DNA from: JADJOY01 sp046331705 [NCBI: bacterium]
GTDB taxonomy: Bacteria > JADJOY01
Direction: 5' to 3'
Length of the DNA stretch: 37,292 nt
Assembly (NCBI GenBank): GCA_046331705.1
Contig: JAXLQJ010000070.1
Span: 1 to 37,292, forward strand
In this document: positions 17,690-27,258 of the stretch, in pieces
How positions within the stretch are numbered: position 1 is the first letter of the stretch
Layout: each line of letters opens with the position of its first letter
Position numbers and translations under genes: made by a program
Notes under the pieces: model-generated
What the model saw: the letters and a program-made list of their open reading frames with translations, nothing else
The model's database searches: none
What the model was told of the DNA's origin: nothing

Positions 17690-18971
17690 GACGTGCGCGC
17701 CGGCTCGCGGGCGCGGGGGTCGCGCTGGCGCTGGTCGCGGCGAGTGCGTGCTCAAGGGCAGGTCCGGCGACGGCCCGGCCGCCGAGCGCGAGACTTCGCC
17801 TCCGCCAGCCGCTGGCGATCTCGGCGGAGGGCCTCGCGGCCCATGTCGATGTCCTCGCGAGCGACGACTACGAAGGACGCCAGCCGGGCAGCGGCGGCCA
17901 CCGGCAGGCCCGCGACTACCTGATCGACGCGCTTGCGCGCGCCAAGTCGAGCGCGGCGGCATCGACGGCACCGACTACCTCCACCTCTATTCCACCGAGC
18001 CCAATCCTCGCTACCTCTATCCCTACCCGACCGGTCACAACCTGGTCGGGCTGCTGCGTGGGTCCGATCCGGTGCACGGCGCCGAATCGGTGATCGTGAT
18101 GGCGCACTACGATCACGTGGGCCGCGACCGCTTCCGCCACGTCTTCAACGGCGCCTACGACAACGCCGCCGGCGTCGCCGCGTTGATCGAGCTGGCACGC
18201 GCCTTCCAGGACGTCGGCTACGCGCCGAAGCGCACCATCGTGTGGCTCTTCACCGACGAGGAGGAGACGGGGCTGCGCGGCGCGCGCGCGTTCGCCAACG
18301 CCCCCTCCGTGCCTGCGGAGGGGATCGTGCTGGCGCTCTCGGTCGATCCGATCGGGCGGGCGCTCGTTCCCGGCTACGCCTTCACGGGGCTCTTCGGGCT
18401 GGAGCACAGCCCGGCCTTGCGCGCGCTGGTGGAGCGCAACGCCGCACGCTCGAGCCGCGGCGACGTGCTGATCACCCACCGCGACCTGATTCACTCGCCC
18501 TTCGAGAGCGACCAGGACCCGTTTCTCGCGCGGGGAATCCCGGGGGCGTGGCTCGTGAATCCCGGCTTCACCTTCTATCACCAGATCGCCGACGAGCCGG
18601 ATACGGTTCAGTACGACGTCTTGCTGGATTCGGTGCGGCTGCTGGCGCAGCTCGTCGACCAGGTCGCCAACGATGATGGCCGCTACCCGTTCGTCGAGGA
18701 CGTCCCCGTGACCGCGAACGACCTGGCGCGCTTCCGACTGCCGGTCGGCGGCTTGCTTCGGGATGGCGCCGAGCTGGGCGAACGCGAGCGCGAATCGCTG
18801 GCCGCGCTGGACGCACGCCTCGCCGCCGTCGAGGCGAGCGGTGTCGTGGATGCCGCCACGGTGGAGGATCTGAGCGTCGACGCCATCGTCACGCTCTTCG
18901 CGCTCAGCCTGACCCACCCGGGCCCGATCCCGCCGCCCTTCCCCACGGGCGCCACCGCGGCGCTACCGTAG
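17686..18971 (+). CDS. M28-family zinc aminopeptidase, probable lipoprotein (one frameshift)
   Basis: About 428 residues. GTG 17686 overlaps the previous stop. The leader ends in SAC, a plausible but atypical lipobox. M28 zinc ligands are visible in order: MAHYDHVG, YDNAAGVAAL, TDEEETG (bridging/catalytic Glu pair), VDPIG (normally LDMIG) and YHQIAD. It cleaves N-terminal residues or peptides outside the cytoplasm; the M28 group includes many exopeptidases of broad specificity. The last ~70 residues are a Leu/Ala-rich helical tail. A single frame change near 17945 separates the first ~85 residues from the catalytic part, which is otherwise continuous. It follows the unknown membrane protein and is 15 nt before the phosphodiesterase. 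Confidence 0.88.
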
Positions 18972-18986
18972 ACGCGAGGCCCCTTC

Positions 18987-19850
18987 ATGCGCGGTTTCCG
19001 CTTGTCGATCGCCTTCCTGCTCGCGGGCACGCTGACGAGCGCCGAGGTCACGGCGCAGACCCCGGCGCGGCGCCAGCGTCCGATCTTCACCCAGGACTTC
19101 CGGATGGTCGCCCACCGCGGCGGCGCCGCGCTCTTTCCCGAGAACACGCTGGAGGCGTTTCGCGCAGCGGCGGCGCGGTGGCCGACGGCGGTGATCGAGA
19201 CCGACGTGCGGCTGACCGCCGACGGCGTGCCGGTGCTGATCCACGACCCAACCGTCGACCGAACCACCAACGGCAAGGGCGCCGTCGCGGCACAGCCGCT
19301 GGCCGAGCTCGCGCGGCTCGATGCGGCGTACCGATTCTCCACCGACGGCGATCGCACGTTTCCGAGCCGGGGCCGCGGGGTCCGCATTCCGACACTCGAG
19401 GAGGCGCCCTCACCGCGCTGCCGAACACGCGTTTCCAGGTGGAGATCAAGGAAGGCGTCGAAGCGGTGCCCTGACCGTCGCCGCCATCCAGGCGGCACAG
19501 GCGAGCACGCGCGTGGTGCTGGTGGCGCGGCGCGCGGACGTGCTCGAGCAGGTGCGCGCGCTCGCGTGCTGCTGGTCGCGACGAACTTCGACGAGAACGC
19601 GGTGCGCGAGATCGTGAAGCTCGTTCGCGGCGGCCATCCCGACGATCGCCCGCCCTGGCGACATGCTGACGGCCGAGCCACGCGAGCTTGCCGCGGCGGG
19701 GTTCGGCGCTACCGAGATCGCCGACCTGCGGGACGGCGGCATCCCCGTGCAGGGGTTCACGATCGACGATCCCGCGGCGATGAAGCGAAGCTGCTGGCCG
19801 AGGGATTCACGAGCCTCGTCACCAATCGACCCGACGGCTCGCCGAGGTGA
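18987..19850 (+). CDS. Exported glycerophosphodiester phosphodiesterase domain (frame-disrupted; may be fused to the next)
   Basis: Signal peptide at residues 1-24 (ATG 18987). GDPD motifs: AHRGG 42-46, PENT 51-54, E71-x-D73, LIHDPTVDRTT around 84-94 and, after the first break, VEIKEG. The C-terminal part gives QGFTIDDPAAM and FTSLVTNRPDG, standard for the fold. It cleaves glycerophosphodiesters into glycerol-3-phosphate and an alcohol. Frame changes near 19408, 19471, 19558, 19640 and 19785. The nominal stop at 19848-19850 is itself a GTGA that begins a Pro/Ala/Thr-rich segment leading into the SGNH hydrolase; one missing base there would make a single two-enzyme protein. Confident for the domain, moderate for the stop being real. 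Confidence 0.83.
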   Translation: MRGFRLSIAFLLAGTLTSAEVTAQTPARRQRPIFTQDFRMVAHRGGAALFPENTLEAFRAAAARWPTAVIETDVRLTADGVPVLIHDPTVDRTTNGKGAVAAQPLAELARLDAAYRFSTDGDRTFPSRGRGVRIPTLEEAPSPRCRTRVSRWRSRKASKRCPDRRRHPGGTGEHARGAGGAARGRARAGARARVLLVATNFDENAVREIVKLVRGGHPDDRPPWRHADGRATRACRGGVRRYRDRRPAGRRHPRAGVHDRRSRGDEAKLLAEGFTSLVTNRPDGSPR

Positions 19851-20951
19851 TCGCCGCGACGCCGCCGAACACCGCAGGCGCGCCGACGACCACGGCGGTC
19901 GCCCCGGCCGCCCCCGCCACGACACCTCCCGCCACCCCGGGGCGACTCCGACGCCCGCGGCGACGCCGGTGATGAGCTTCCGCACGCTGGTCACGCCGCG
20001 ACTCGATCGGCGATCTGCCCGCCGGCACGAGGCCCTATTACGCCGAGCTGACCAAGCGTCTCGCAGCCGGCAGCCCGGGCGGTGCGCTGCGGGTGGTGCG
20101 CGGTGCGCGCTCCGGCGCCCGCTCGCGTGATCTCGCCGGACAGGCGCGCGCGCTCCCGCCGATCTCCCTGGCCCGGTGGCGATCGTGATCACCATCGGCG
20201 GCAACGATTCGCGCGAGGTGGCCTCGCCGCCATCGGCGGCGCGGATCAGGCGGTCCGGCAGGAGCTGCGTCGCAACCTTGCCGATGCCATCGACGACCTG
20301 GTCCGACCCGGTCGATTCGGCAGCGGCGTCGACGCCCGCGTGTACCTGGCCACGATCTACGATTCGAGCGACGGCAAAGGCGGGTTCCGCGAGCGCGGCT
20401 GCCCGATCGCGATCGGCGCCGTCGCCACGGACCCGATCTTCCAGCGCTGGAACGCCGACCTCGCCGAGCTGGCGCGTAGCCGCGGCGCCGCCGTCGTCGA
20501 CCTCCACGGCCTCTTTCGCGGCCACGGCATCGCCTCGGATCGCCCCTGGTACCTGGACGATTGCATTCATCCCAACGACTCGGGCCACCTCGCGATCGCG
20601 AGCGCCTTCGCCACCGCGATCACCGGGCTGGCGCCGGCCGCGGCGCCCGCGGAACCGCCGGCGGCCGCCACCACCGCACCCGCTCCCGGCCCCCAGCCGC
20701 CCGCGGTTGCGAGCGCGGGACCGAAACCTCAGCCGAGCGCCGGCCCGGTCCCCGTGGCTCCGCCAGCGCGCGAGCCGCTCGCCGGGCCCGCGATTCGCGA
20801 CGGTTATTTCGAGATCCGCCTCAAGAGCGGCGCGAGCTTTCGCGTCCGGCGGTACACCGAGGGGCCGGACTCGATCGAGATCAAGCGCTCGGGCATCCCG
20901 TTCACGATTCGTCGCTCCGAGATCGCCACGATCCAGCCGGTCGACCCGTAG
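19847..20951 (+). CDS. SGNH/GDSL-family hydrolase with C-terminal small beta domain (frame-disrupted N-terminus)
   Basis: Begins with ~40 residues of Ala/Pro/Thr repeats and no signal peptide, then the SGNH core: DSIGD (block I catalytic Ser, codon 20003-20005, next to a frame change), GGND around 20200, and DCIHPNDSGH with the catalytic Asp-x-x-His. It is a serine esterase, lipase or lysophospholipase; substrate unknown. After the core is a ~50-residue Pro/Ala-rich linker, then ~55 residues ending ...RRSEIATIQPVDP of beta-rich charged sequence of unknown role. From about 20082 the frame is intact to TAA-like stop at 20949-20951 (TAG). A separately translated protein would start at GTG 19847, but the missing signal peptide favours fusion to the GDPD domain. 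Confidence 0.78.
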
Positions 20952-21212
20952 CCGCTGGCGCGAGCCACGGATTCGATGCACGCGTGTGCGAGAGCGGGAA
21001 GCAGGCCGCCCACGGCACCACGGTCCGCACGCGTCCGACGTGCGATTCGCTCGTCGCGGCGCGCGATCGAATAGGCTTCTCGCCCTCGAGGTCGGCGCGG
21101 CGGAGCCCTCCCCTGTCGCACCGCCCGCGATGTCCGCGAGAGAAACATCGAGCCGGGACCGCATGGAGCGACTCACCGAATCGCCACGACCCGTGCCGGG
21201 CGAGCGCACCTC
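20952..21212. other. 261-nt gap before rnd
   Basis: No recognisable gene; frames here are short and without motifs. A minus-strand reading frame of 115 codons at 20804-21148 mostly runs antisense to the hydrolase 3' end and looks like a shadow. Likely carries the rnd promoter or leader. Confidence 0.4.
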
Positions 21213-22322
21213 GTGAACGCGCCGCGCGTCACTCGGGTCGAGACGCCAGCCGAGCTCGAGCGCGCGGTGGCCCGCTGGAGCGGCGCGCCCGAGCTCGCGC
21301 TCGACACCGAGTTCGTCTTCGAGCGCACCTATTGGCCACGCCCGGGCTTGGTGCAGCTGGCGGTGGGCGACGAGATCGCGCTCGTGGATGCGGTCGCGCT
21401 CCCCGACCTCTCGGCGCTGGCCGGGCTGCTCCTGGCCGACGAGACGCAAAAGCTCGTTCACGCGGGCGGCGGAGACGCCTTGCTGCTGGAACGCACCGCC
21501 GGCGTTCGCCCGCGGCCGGTCTTCGACGTCCAAGTGGGCGCGGCGTTCTGCGGGCTGGGAATCTCGCTTCCGCTGGACGCGCTGGTGCTCGCGCTGCGCG
21601 GTGTCACGCTCGGCAAGCACCAGACCCGCACCGACTGGACGCGGCGTCCACTCTCGGACGAGCAGGTTCGCTACGCGGCGGAGGACGTGGTGCATCTCGC
21701 GCCGATCGCGGCGGAGCTGCGCGTGCGGCTCGCTGCACTCGGCCGGCTTGCCTGGGCGGAGGAGGACTCGCAAGCCGCGGTGGCCGCGGAGCCCGGCGCC
21801 GACGATCCCGCTCAGGCATGGCTTCGGCTGCGCGGCATCGAGCGCTTCCCGGCGGCGGCGCTCGCTCGGGCACGCGCCCTGGCGTTCTGGCGGGACACCG
21901 AGGCGCGCCGCCGCGACTTGCCGAAGACGTTTCTGCTGCGGGACGAGACGCTCCTCGAGCTCGCGCGGCGGCCGGTGGCCGACCCTGAGCAGCTCGCCCG
22001 CGCTCGCGGCTTCGACCCGCGCCGTCACGCGCCGTTCGCCACGGCGATCCTGGCGGTGCTCGCGACCGCCGACGCGGCTGCGCCCCATCTGGATCCACTG
22101 CGGAATCGCGCCTCCAGCCCACCGCGCCAGCTCGACGAGAAGGTCGCCGCGGCGGTCGAGATCGTCGCGCGCGATCTTGCGCTTCCGACCGAGCTGCTCT
22201 TGTCTCGTCGCGGCCGCGTGCGGCTTCTGAGCGGATTGCCGGCCGGCGAACCGCCGTCCAGCCGACTCGCAGGCTGGCGCCGGGAGATCCTGGGAGCGGC
22301 CATCGATCGCGCTGCCGCGTGA
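21213..22322 (+). CDS. rnd: Ribonuclease D
   Basis: 369 residues, GTG start, intact frame. DEDDy exonuclease motifs: D31-x-E33 (DTEF), D88 in HAGGGD (Exo II), and Y154-x-x-x-D158 in YAAEDV (Exo III). HRDC-type helical regions cover about 205-285 and 290-369. It trims 3' ends of tRNA precursors and other structured RNAs. The core aligns in length and order with known RNase D proteins. No obvious operon partner; the SGNH gene ends 261 nt upstream and the next gene begins 109 nt downstream. Confidence 0.92.
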   Translation: MNAPRVTRVETPAELERAVARWSGAPELALDTEFVFERTYWPRPGLVQLAVGDEIALVDAVALPDLSALAGLLLADETQKLVHAGGGDALLLERTAGVRPRPVFDVQVGAAFCGLGISLPLDALVLALRGVTLGKHQTRTDWTRRPLSDEQVRYAAEDVVHLAPIAAELRVRLAALGRLAWAEEDSQAAVAAEPGADDPAQAWLRLRGIERFPAAALARARALAFWRDTEARRRDLPKTFLLRDETLLELARRPVADPEQLARARGFDPRRHAPFATAILAVLATADAAAPHLDPLRNRASSPPRQLDEKVAAAVEIVARDLALPTELLLSRRGRVRLLSGLPAGEPPSSRLAGWRREILGAAIDRAAA

Positions 22323-22431
22323 CGCGCGCGCTGAAGCGCGCTTCGCCGACGAGCGGTGCTCACCCCACGCCCCCGCGCGGGCGTCCTGCGCGCCTGCTAC
22401 GATCGGCCCAGCCGGCAGCCCGGGAGGCACG

Positions 22432-24558
22432 ATGCGCACGCGTTCACGATCGAGCTGGAAGCGACGCTGGTGCGCGGTCTTCGTGCTGGCGTTCGCGAGC
22501 TGCGGCGATTCCGGGTCCGGCGGCGGCGAGGCGCTGCCCCCGGTGGCCGACGCGGATGCGGCGGCGAAGGCGTTCCGGCTCTTCTACGCCGAGCGCGTCG
22601 AGCGCGCGACGCTCGCATACAACCGCTTCGGGATCTTCGGCGACACGGTCGCCGCCACCACCATCGGCTCGCGTGCCATCGCCAAGCGCGGCAACGAGTA
22701 CGAGGTGATTCCCCGCGCCACGGACAACAACCTCATCGGCACCTCGGCGCTCGGCGCGTGGAACGCGTACCGCGTCTTTCGCTCGCGTTCGCTCGAGCTG
22801 ACCCTCATCCGCATGCTCGACGGCCTCGCGTTCGCGGAGGCGGTCACCGGGATTCCCGGGCTCACGGTGCGCGAGGTGATGCCGGGCTGGACGCGGGTGG
22901 TCGACGGCTCGAGCGGCACGGTCACCCGCACGCGCGACGGTGTCGCGGTCGTCCACCCCGACCCGCCCGATCCCGCGCTCGAAGCGGAGGTGATCGCGAC
23001 CTTCAGCGACGGGCTGCGGTTCACCTACCGCGAAGATCCCACCGACGTCTTCTTCCGCTTCGAGCCCGCCGCCGGTGTCGAGGACTACGCGAAGACGCTG
23101 AGCATCGACGAGCGCCCGCGCTTCTTGCGCGAGAGCGATTGCTGCTCGTCGCTGATGCGCACACCCGAGGGTCATCCGTGGGTGGACGCGTGGTGGGGAA
23201 ACCACAACTCGCGCGACAACTTCCCCGACTTGGGGCTCGGCATCCTGACCGCCATGGACGTCGCCGCCGATCCCTCGGTGAGCGCGGAGCTCCGTCGTTC
23301 CGCGGAGCGGGTGGTGGCCGCGGGGCGGCGAATCGGCGACCTCGTCGAGGCGAACGGCGGCAATCTCATGACCGTCGACGAATACCACTCGTACGCAGAT
23401 CTCACCGTGGGCGGCGCGCGCCGGCCGCACGGCGATCCCGAGAATCAGGACCTGGGCTCGATGGCGGCCTGCTCGATGGCGTACCTCGCCCGAGCGATCT
23501 CCACTCCGGGCCTCGACGTCCCCTACCCGTCGCTGCCGCTGCCCGGCGAGATCGAGCAATTGCTGCTCAGCGATCTCTTCGGCGTCACCATCGATCTGCC
23601 GATCTACCAGTGCCAGGACCTGAACCAGGCCTATTTCGGCGAGAGCTTCGACTCCATCGGCCAGGGCGAGATCTTCGGGCTGACGCTCTTCGAGCTGATC
23701 CGGGTGCTCGACGCACTCAGCCCTGGGCTCGCGGAAACCATCCTCGGCAGCTTCCAGAACGACTACGACGACGTCGTCGAGGCAACGCAGGCCGTCTACC
23801 GATACGCACGCATCACGGGAAAGACGGCGCTGAGCGAGTCGGCGCGCGCCGCGCTCACGTCGCAGACGCGCCTGCAGCGCACCTTCGCCGACCTGCTCTA
23901 CGGCCGCAGCAATCCGGACCGCGCCGCGAGCCAGCGCTACGACGCCGCCCTCTTCGAGGCCGGCGCCGGCATCGAGACCGACACGACGCGCGCCGATCTC
24001 GGCGACCTCGCCGAGGCGGAAGCGCGCATCGCTCAGATCGAGAGCGAGCTCGACATCGGCGACACCGAGCCCGCCGCCTTGCTCGACGACGACGCGATCC
24101 GAGCGCGCATCGAGGCGAATCTCGCTGGCGAGAAGCTCGCGAGCGTGGTCGAACGTTACCGCGCCGCCTACGGCGATACGCCTCCGATCCGTCGCACCGC
24201 CGACGGATACGAAGCGCGCACCTCGGTGGACCCGACGTACCGGCCCGTGGAGGTCCCGCACCACCGCTTCCTGGGCGGCGCGCATTTCCTGGAAGAGCTC
24301 GCCGTGTGCGTCGAGTCGCCGGCGATACTCGATTGCACCTGGGCCAAGCTCGGCTGCGCCGCCGCCGATCTCGACGGCAACGGCGTGGTCGACGACACCG
24401 ATCGCGCGCTGCACGCGAGCGCCGCGAGCGAAGCCGCCGGTCGGCGCTGCGACACCCAGAACGGCTGGTGCAACGGCGCCGACGCCGACCACACGGGCAT
24501 CGTCGACGACCTCGACACCGCCTTCCTCGCCGCCGCGCACGGCTGCCACTACCCGTGA
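22432..24558 (+). CDS. Large exported lipoprotein with two C-terminal dockerin-like Ca2+ loops
   Basis: 708 residues, intact frame, ATG 22432. The leader (basic, then VFVLAFASC) gives a probable lipobox with Cys 24, somewhat atypical because Phe is at -3. The ~600-residue body is acidic and largely helical, with no known catalytic motif; I do not recognise it. At the C-terminus two 12-residue EF-hand/dockerin-type loops are seen: DLDGNGVVDDTD (646-657; 24367-24402) and DADHTGIVDDLD (684-695; 24481-24516), each followed by a short helix, with flanking Cys residues that could form disulfides. Paired dockerin loops often bind cohesin domains or simply Ca2+. The partner is unknown. It may be a surface-displayed or structural protein. 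Confidence 0.85.
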   Translation: MRTRSRSSWKRRWCAVFVLAFASCGDSGSGGGEALPPVADADAAAKAFRLFYAERVERATLAYNRFGIFGDTVAATTIGSRAIAKRGNEYEVIPRATDNNLIGTSALGAWNAYRVFRSRSLELTLIRMLDGLAFAEAVTGIPGLTVREVMPGWTRVVDGSSGTVTRTRDGVAVVHPDPPDPALEAEVIATFSDGLRFTYREDPTDVFFRFEPAAGVEDYAKTLSIDERPRFLRESDCCSSLMRTPEGHPWVDAWWGNHNSRDNFPDLGLGILTAMDVAADPSVSAELRRSAERVVAAGRRIGDLVEANGGNLMTVDEYHSYADLTVGGARRPHGDPENQDLGSMAACSMAYLARAISTPGLDVPYPSLPLPGEIEQLLLSDLFGVTIDLPIYQCQDLNQAYFGESFDSIGQGEIFGLTLFELIRVLDALSPGLAETILGSFQNDYDDVVEATQAVYRYARITGKTALSESARAALTSQTRLQRTFADLLYGRSNPDRAASQRYDAALFEAGAGIETDTTRADLGDLAEAEARIAQIESELDIGDTEPAALLDDDAIRARIEANLAGEKLASVVERYRAAYGDTPPIRRTADGYEARTSVDPTYRPVEVPHHRFLGGAHFLEELAVCVESPAILDCTWAKLGCAAADLDGNGVVDDTDRALHASAASEAAGRRCDTQNGWCNGADADHTGIVDDLDTAFLAAAHGCHYP

Positions 24559-24808
24559 GCGCAGCGCCGCGGAGGCGCGACGGCGAGGGGTCGGCGTGCC
24601 CAGCCTCGTCCCCACCATCGGCTGGCGCGCAGACCGCACGGGCGAACCGTGAAGCGCGCGCTCGTTCAGTCCAGGTCGCGCGCCGCCGTTACCGGGACGC
24701 GCGATGCGACGCGAAATCTCGATCGAGTCGCCAGCGCTGCTGGACCGGCGGATGGCATCGGCTTTGCGGTGATCTCCGATCGAGTCTCGTCGAGCACGAA
24801 GCTCGCAC
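24559..24808. other. 250-nt gap before the CsbD-like gene
   Basis: No recognisable gene or RNA. An in-frame plus-strand reading of ~128 codons at 24649-25035 overlaps the CsbD gene out of frame and looks spurious. Confidence 0.35.
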
Positions 24809-24997
24809 GTGAGCGCGAGGAGGCTCGGCTGGCAGGCAACCGATCAGGCAAAAGGACGCGCAGGAGGCCGCCTTGGCGTGCTCACCGACGACAAGAAGCT
24901 CCAGGTCGAAGGCAAGATCGATCAAGCGGTGGGCAAAGTGAAGAAGGTCGTCGAGAAGATCGTCCACACGGTGCAAGAGAAGGGCTTCCCGAGCTGA
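24809..24997 (+). CDS. CsbD-family small stress-response protein
   Basis: 62 residues. Matches the CsbD pattern: TDQAKGRAGGRLGVLTDDKK, then a Gly-spaced QVEGKIDQAVGKVKKVVEKI, highly charged and predicted to fold as helices. The family includes general stress proteins of unknown mechanism. GTG 24809 is taken as start; AGGAGG lies inside the first codons (24818-24823), so a start a little downstream is possible and some leader residues may be untranslated. No neighbouring gene is clearly co-transcribed. Confidence 0.78.
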   Translation: MSARRLGWQATDQAKGRAGGRLGVLTDDKKLQVEGKIDQAVGKVKKVVEKIVHTVQEKGFPS

Positions 24998-25581
24998 AAT
25001 CCCCGCGGCACCAATCACGGCGCGTGAGCGCATGAGTGGGCGCGGAAGGAAGCGCTTCGATGCGCGGACGTCCGCCGCGCGGTCTCGGCGGCGGTTCGAC
25101 GTCCGCGCGGCCGCGGATGCGCGACATGCGCCCGGGCTGGTAGCTGGAGCCACGCGTCGGCGACCATCCCCAACCCGGTCGAGCAGGCGAGATCCGCGGC
25201 GAACGCCGCGCGTTCCAGGATCTCGCCCTCGACCGGTCCTTGCGCGCTCGAGCTCGCCGGCGCTGCCGGGGCTGGTGGAGTTGCTCGGCGTTGCGCCGAG
25301 CCATTCGCTGGCACGGCCTCCTGAAATGGGCCGCAACGGGTCTTCAGCAGGCCTCGTCAGGGTGACGACCGGCCTGCCGACACCGTCGGCGGACGAGTCG
25401 TGGCCGGGAGCCCCTCGAGCGATTCGAGACGCTGCGCTCGACGCCCCGAACGATGCCGTCGCCAAGTCGAGGCACGCCCTCGGCGACCCTCGAAGCGACG
25501 CGCCTGAGCTCGCGCTGGCGTCGGCGCTCGCCCGGCGTGTCGGCGAAGCCGGCGGTCGCGAGTAGCCGATCGGCGACGCGA
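24998..25581. other. Unassigned stretch downstream of the GH5 gene
   Basis: About 580 nt without a recognised gene. On the minus strand two stretches look coding-like, RVADRLLATAGFADTPG and VEGEILERAAFAADLA, in different frames as in the neighbouring disrupted genes. They may be remains of one gene, or the distal part of the GH5 protein. I cannot assign a family. A plus-strand frame of 177 codons at 25032-25565 is Arg/Ser/Pro-rich and looks like an antisense shadow. Confidence 0.35.
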
Positions 25582-27067
25582 TCACGGACGTCGCCAGCAA
25601 CGGGTGAGGACGCCAGCTCTTCGCGCCACACGCACGACGTGCGAGGCACGCGTCTGCGGCGTGGTCAGGCTCAGCACCTCGCGGGTCGCGTCCCACCTGC
25701 TCGACCACGAGCCCTCGGTGTCGCTCATGATGAGATCCCAGCCATCGGGATAGAGGCGCGATTCGGGGACGTAGATCTCGGTGGTTCCGGACGCCCTTCG
25801 CGCGATCGCGGAACTCGAGCCGAGGACGCGCGCGTGGCGGATCACCGGAACGACCACCGCAGCGGCTCGCCGGCAACGCGCTGCGATAGCGCACCAGCAG
25901 CGCTGCTTCGGTCGTCTCGCGATTCTCCCCATCGACGGAGTGGCTCGGGCGATCGTGGCTCCAGAACGTCCAGCCCGCTTTGCAAGCGGTCGAACATGGC
26001 CAGCTGGTCGAAGAGGAAGTCGGCACCGTGGCCGTGGAGGCGGCGGCACCGAACTCCCGATGAAGATCGATGACCGTAGGTTGCTCGGTCGGCGCGACGG
26101 TTGGTCTCGAAGCGTTCCAGGAACGCGTCGAGACGCGCGCGACGTCCGGGGTGATCGCGGCCAGCGAGTATTCGTGGAAAGTAGGCGAGGACGCGGCGAG
26201 CCGGCACGCGGATCGTCGAGTCGTCCCAGGTACTGGGGCCAGCCGTCGCTCACCAACGCAGTCGGCTCGTAGAGATCCAGCCGTCGGAGTTCAGGCCGAC
26301 GGTGCGGATCGCGTCACGGACTCGCTGCAGAAGGGCTGCCGCAAGCGGCCGCGATCCCACGCGTACGGATCCACCAGCCAGTGCGGCGAGAACGGCTCGT
26401 TCATGATCTGCACCGAGCACTTGTCGGATGATCTTCGCGGTGCGCTCCGCGAGGAGCGCCCACATCGCGGCGCAGTGGTCCTGAAGCCCTGGATGGTCGC
26501 CGTCGTGCTCGAAGGCAGGTTGCCGATGGCCTCGTACCGGACCGCGGGCGACGCGTTGTTGAGCCCTAGGTGTCGAAGTGGATGTTGGGCAAGCCGTCGG
26601 TGATGCACGCCCAGGCCGGTGCGCCATCGAGCGGCATGCCGAAGCTCAGCGACTAGCCGTCCTGGTGCATGTCGAGCACCACGAAGATGCCGCCTCGGCG
26701 AACCAGTCGAGACGTTCCCGAATCGCATCCAGGTAGCTCTCGTCGTAGACGCTGGTCTCGCTCCACCCCATCCCAGGAGCACCAGGTAGCGCACGAAGTT
26801 GAATCCCCAGTCGCGGCGAACGCGCAGCACGTCGTCGCGCTCGACCCACGGCAGCCGCCGTTCACCGTACTTCGGCGCCACCGCGACGTTCACGCCGTGC
26901 AGCACCAGCGCCTGTCCCGCGCCGTCGGTGGGAATGCGGAGGGCCTGCTCGGCACGCCGCCAGACGAAGCACAACCCGCCGCAGCGAGCAGCATCAGCCC
27001 TGGCGCAGCAACACCGACGCGCCCGTGCCGTCCAGCCGGAATGCGACCTCCTCTCGCTCGCCGTCAT
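25582..27067 (-). CDS. GH5 glycoside hydrolase lipoprotein resembling endoglycoceramidase (frame-disrupted)
   Basis: About 480 residues in several frames. A lipoprotein signal (MLLAAAGC) near 26990 follows an AGGAGG; the exact start is hidden by indels. GH5 endoglycoceramidase-like motifs appear in order: LHGVNVAVAPKY (HGVNV at 26885-26899), DWGFNFVRYLVLLG, YLDAIRERLDWF, VVLDMHQDG (26656-26673), MNEPFSP with acid/base Glu (26396-26398), REFG with the nucleophile Glu (26054-26056), FWSHDRPS, and a C-terminal beta-domain segment TEIYVPESRLYPDGWDL. All catalytic residues expected of the GH5 fold are present. Family members of this group release oligosaccharides from glycosphingolipids; whether this one does is inference. 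At least six frame changes. Confidence 0.82.
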
Positions 27068-27258
27068 CGACCCACGGCGAGGTCCGAGGCTGGTACGAGA
27101 GTGCCGCACCGTGCAACCGCCGCCACGGAAAGCGCGCGCTCGCGACTCACGACGATCGGGCACGACGCCGATCCCATTGCGCGACCGACCCGATGGCGGT
27201 TCTACCCTACTCACCTGTCGCCGCCGAACGCGGCGCCCACTCTCGAGGAGATCGCCAC

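Noticed and set aside
14200-20000. Reading the disrupted genes as separate small genes or true pseudogenes
   Set aside because: Motifs continue in adjacent frames in the right order (e.g. HrpB motifs I to VI), and neighbouring unrelated genes break at the same density, which fits sequence error better than decay.
19446-22439. A 997-codon minus-strand frame opposite the SGNH and rnd region
   Set aside because: It is antisense to RNase D, which has all its catalytic motifs in the plus strand. The product is low-complexity Arg-rich sequence.
22444-24639. A 731-codon minus-strand frame opposite the large lipoprotein
   Set aside because: Antisense shadow; the plus-strand frame has a signal peptide, a clean start and dockerin-like loops.
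25032-25565. A 177-codon plus-strand frame downstream of the CsbD-like gene
   Set aside because: Composition is Arg/Ser/Pro-rich without motif or ribosome-binding site, and it overlaps a minus-strand coding-like stretch.
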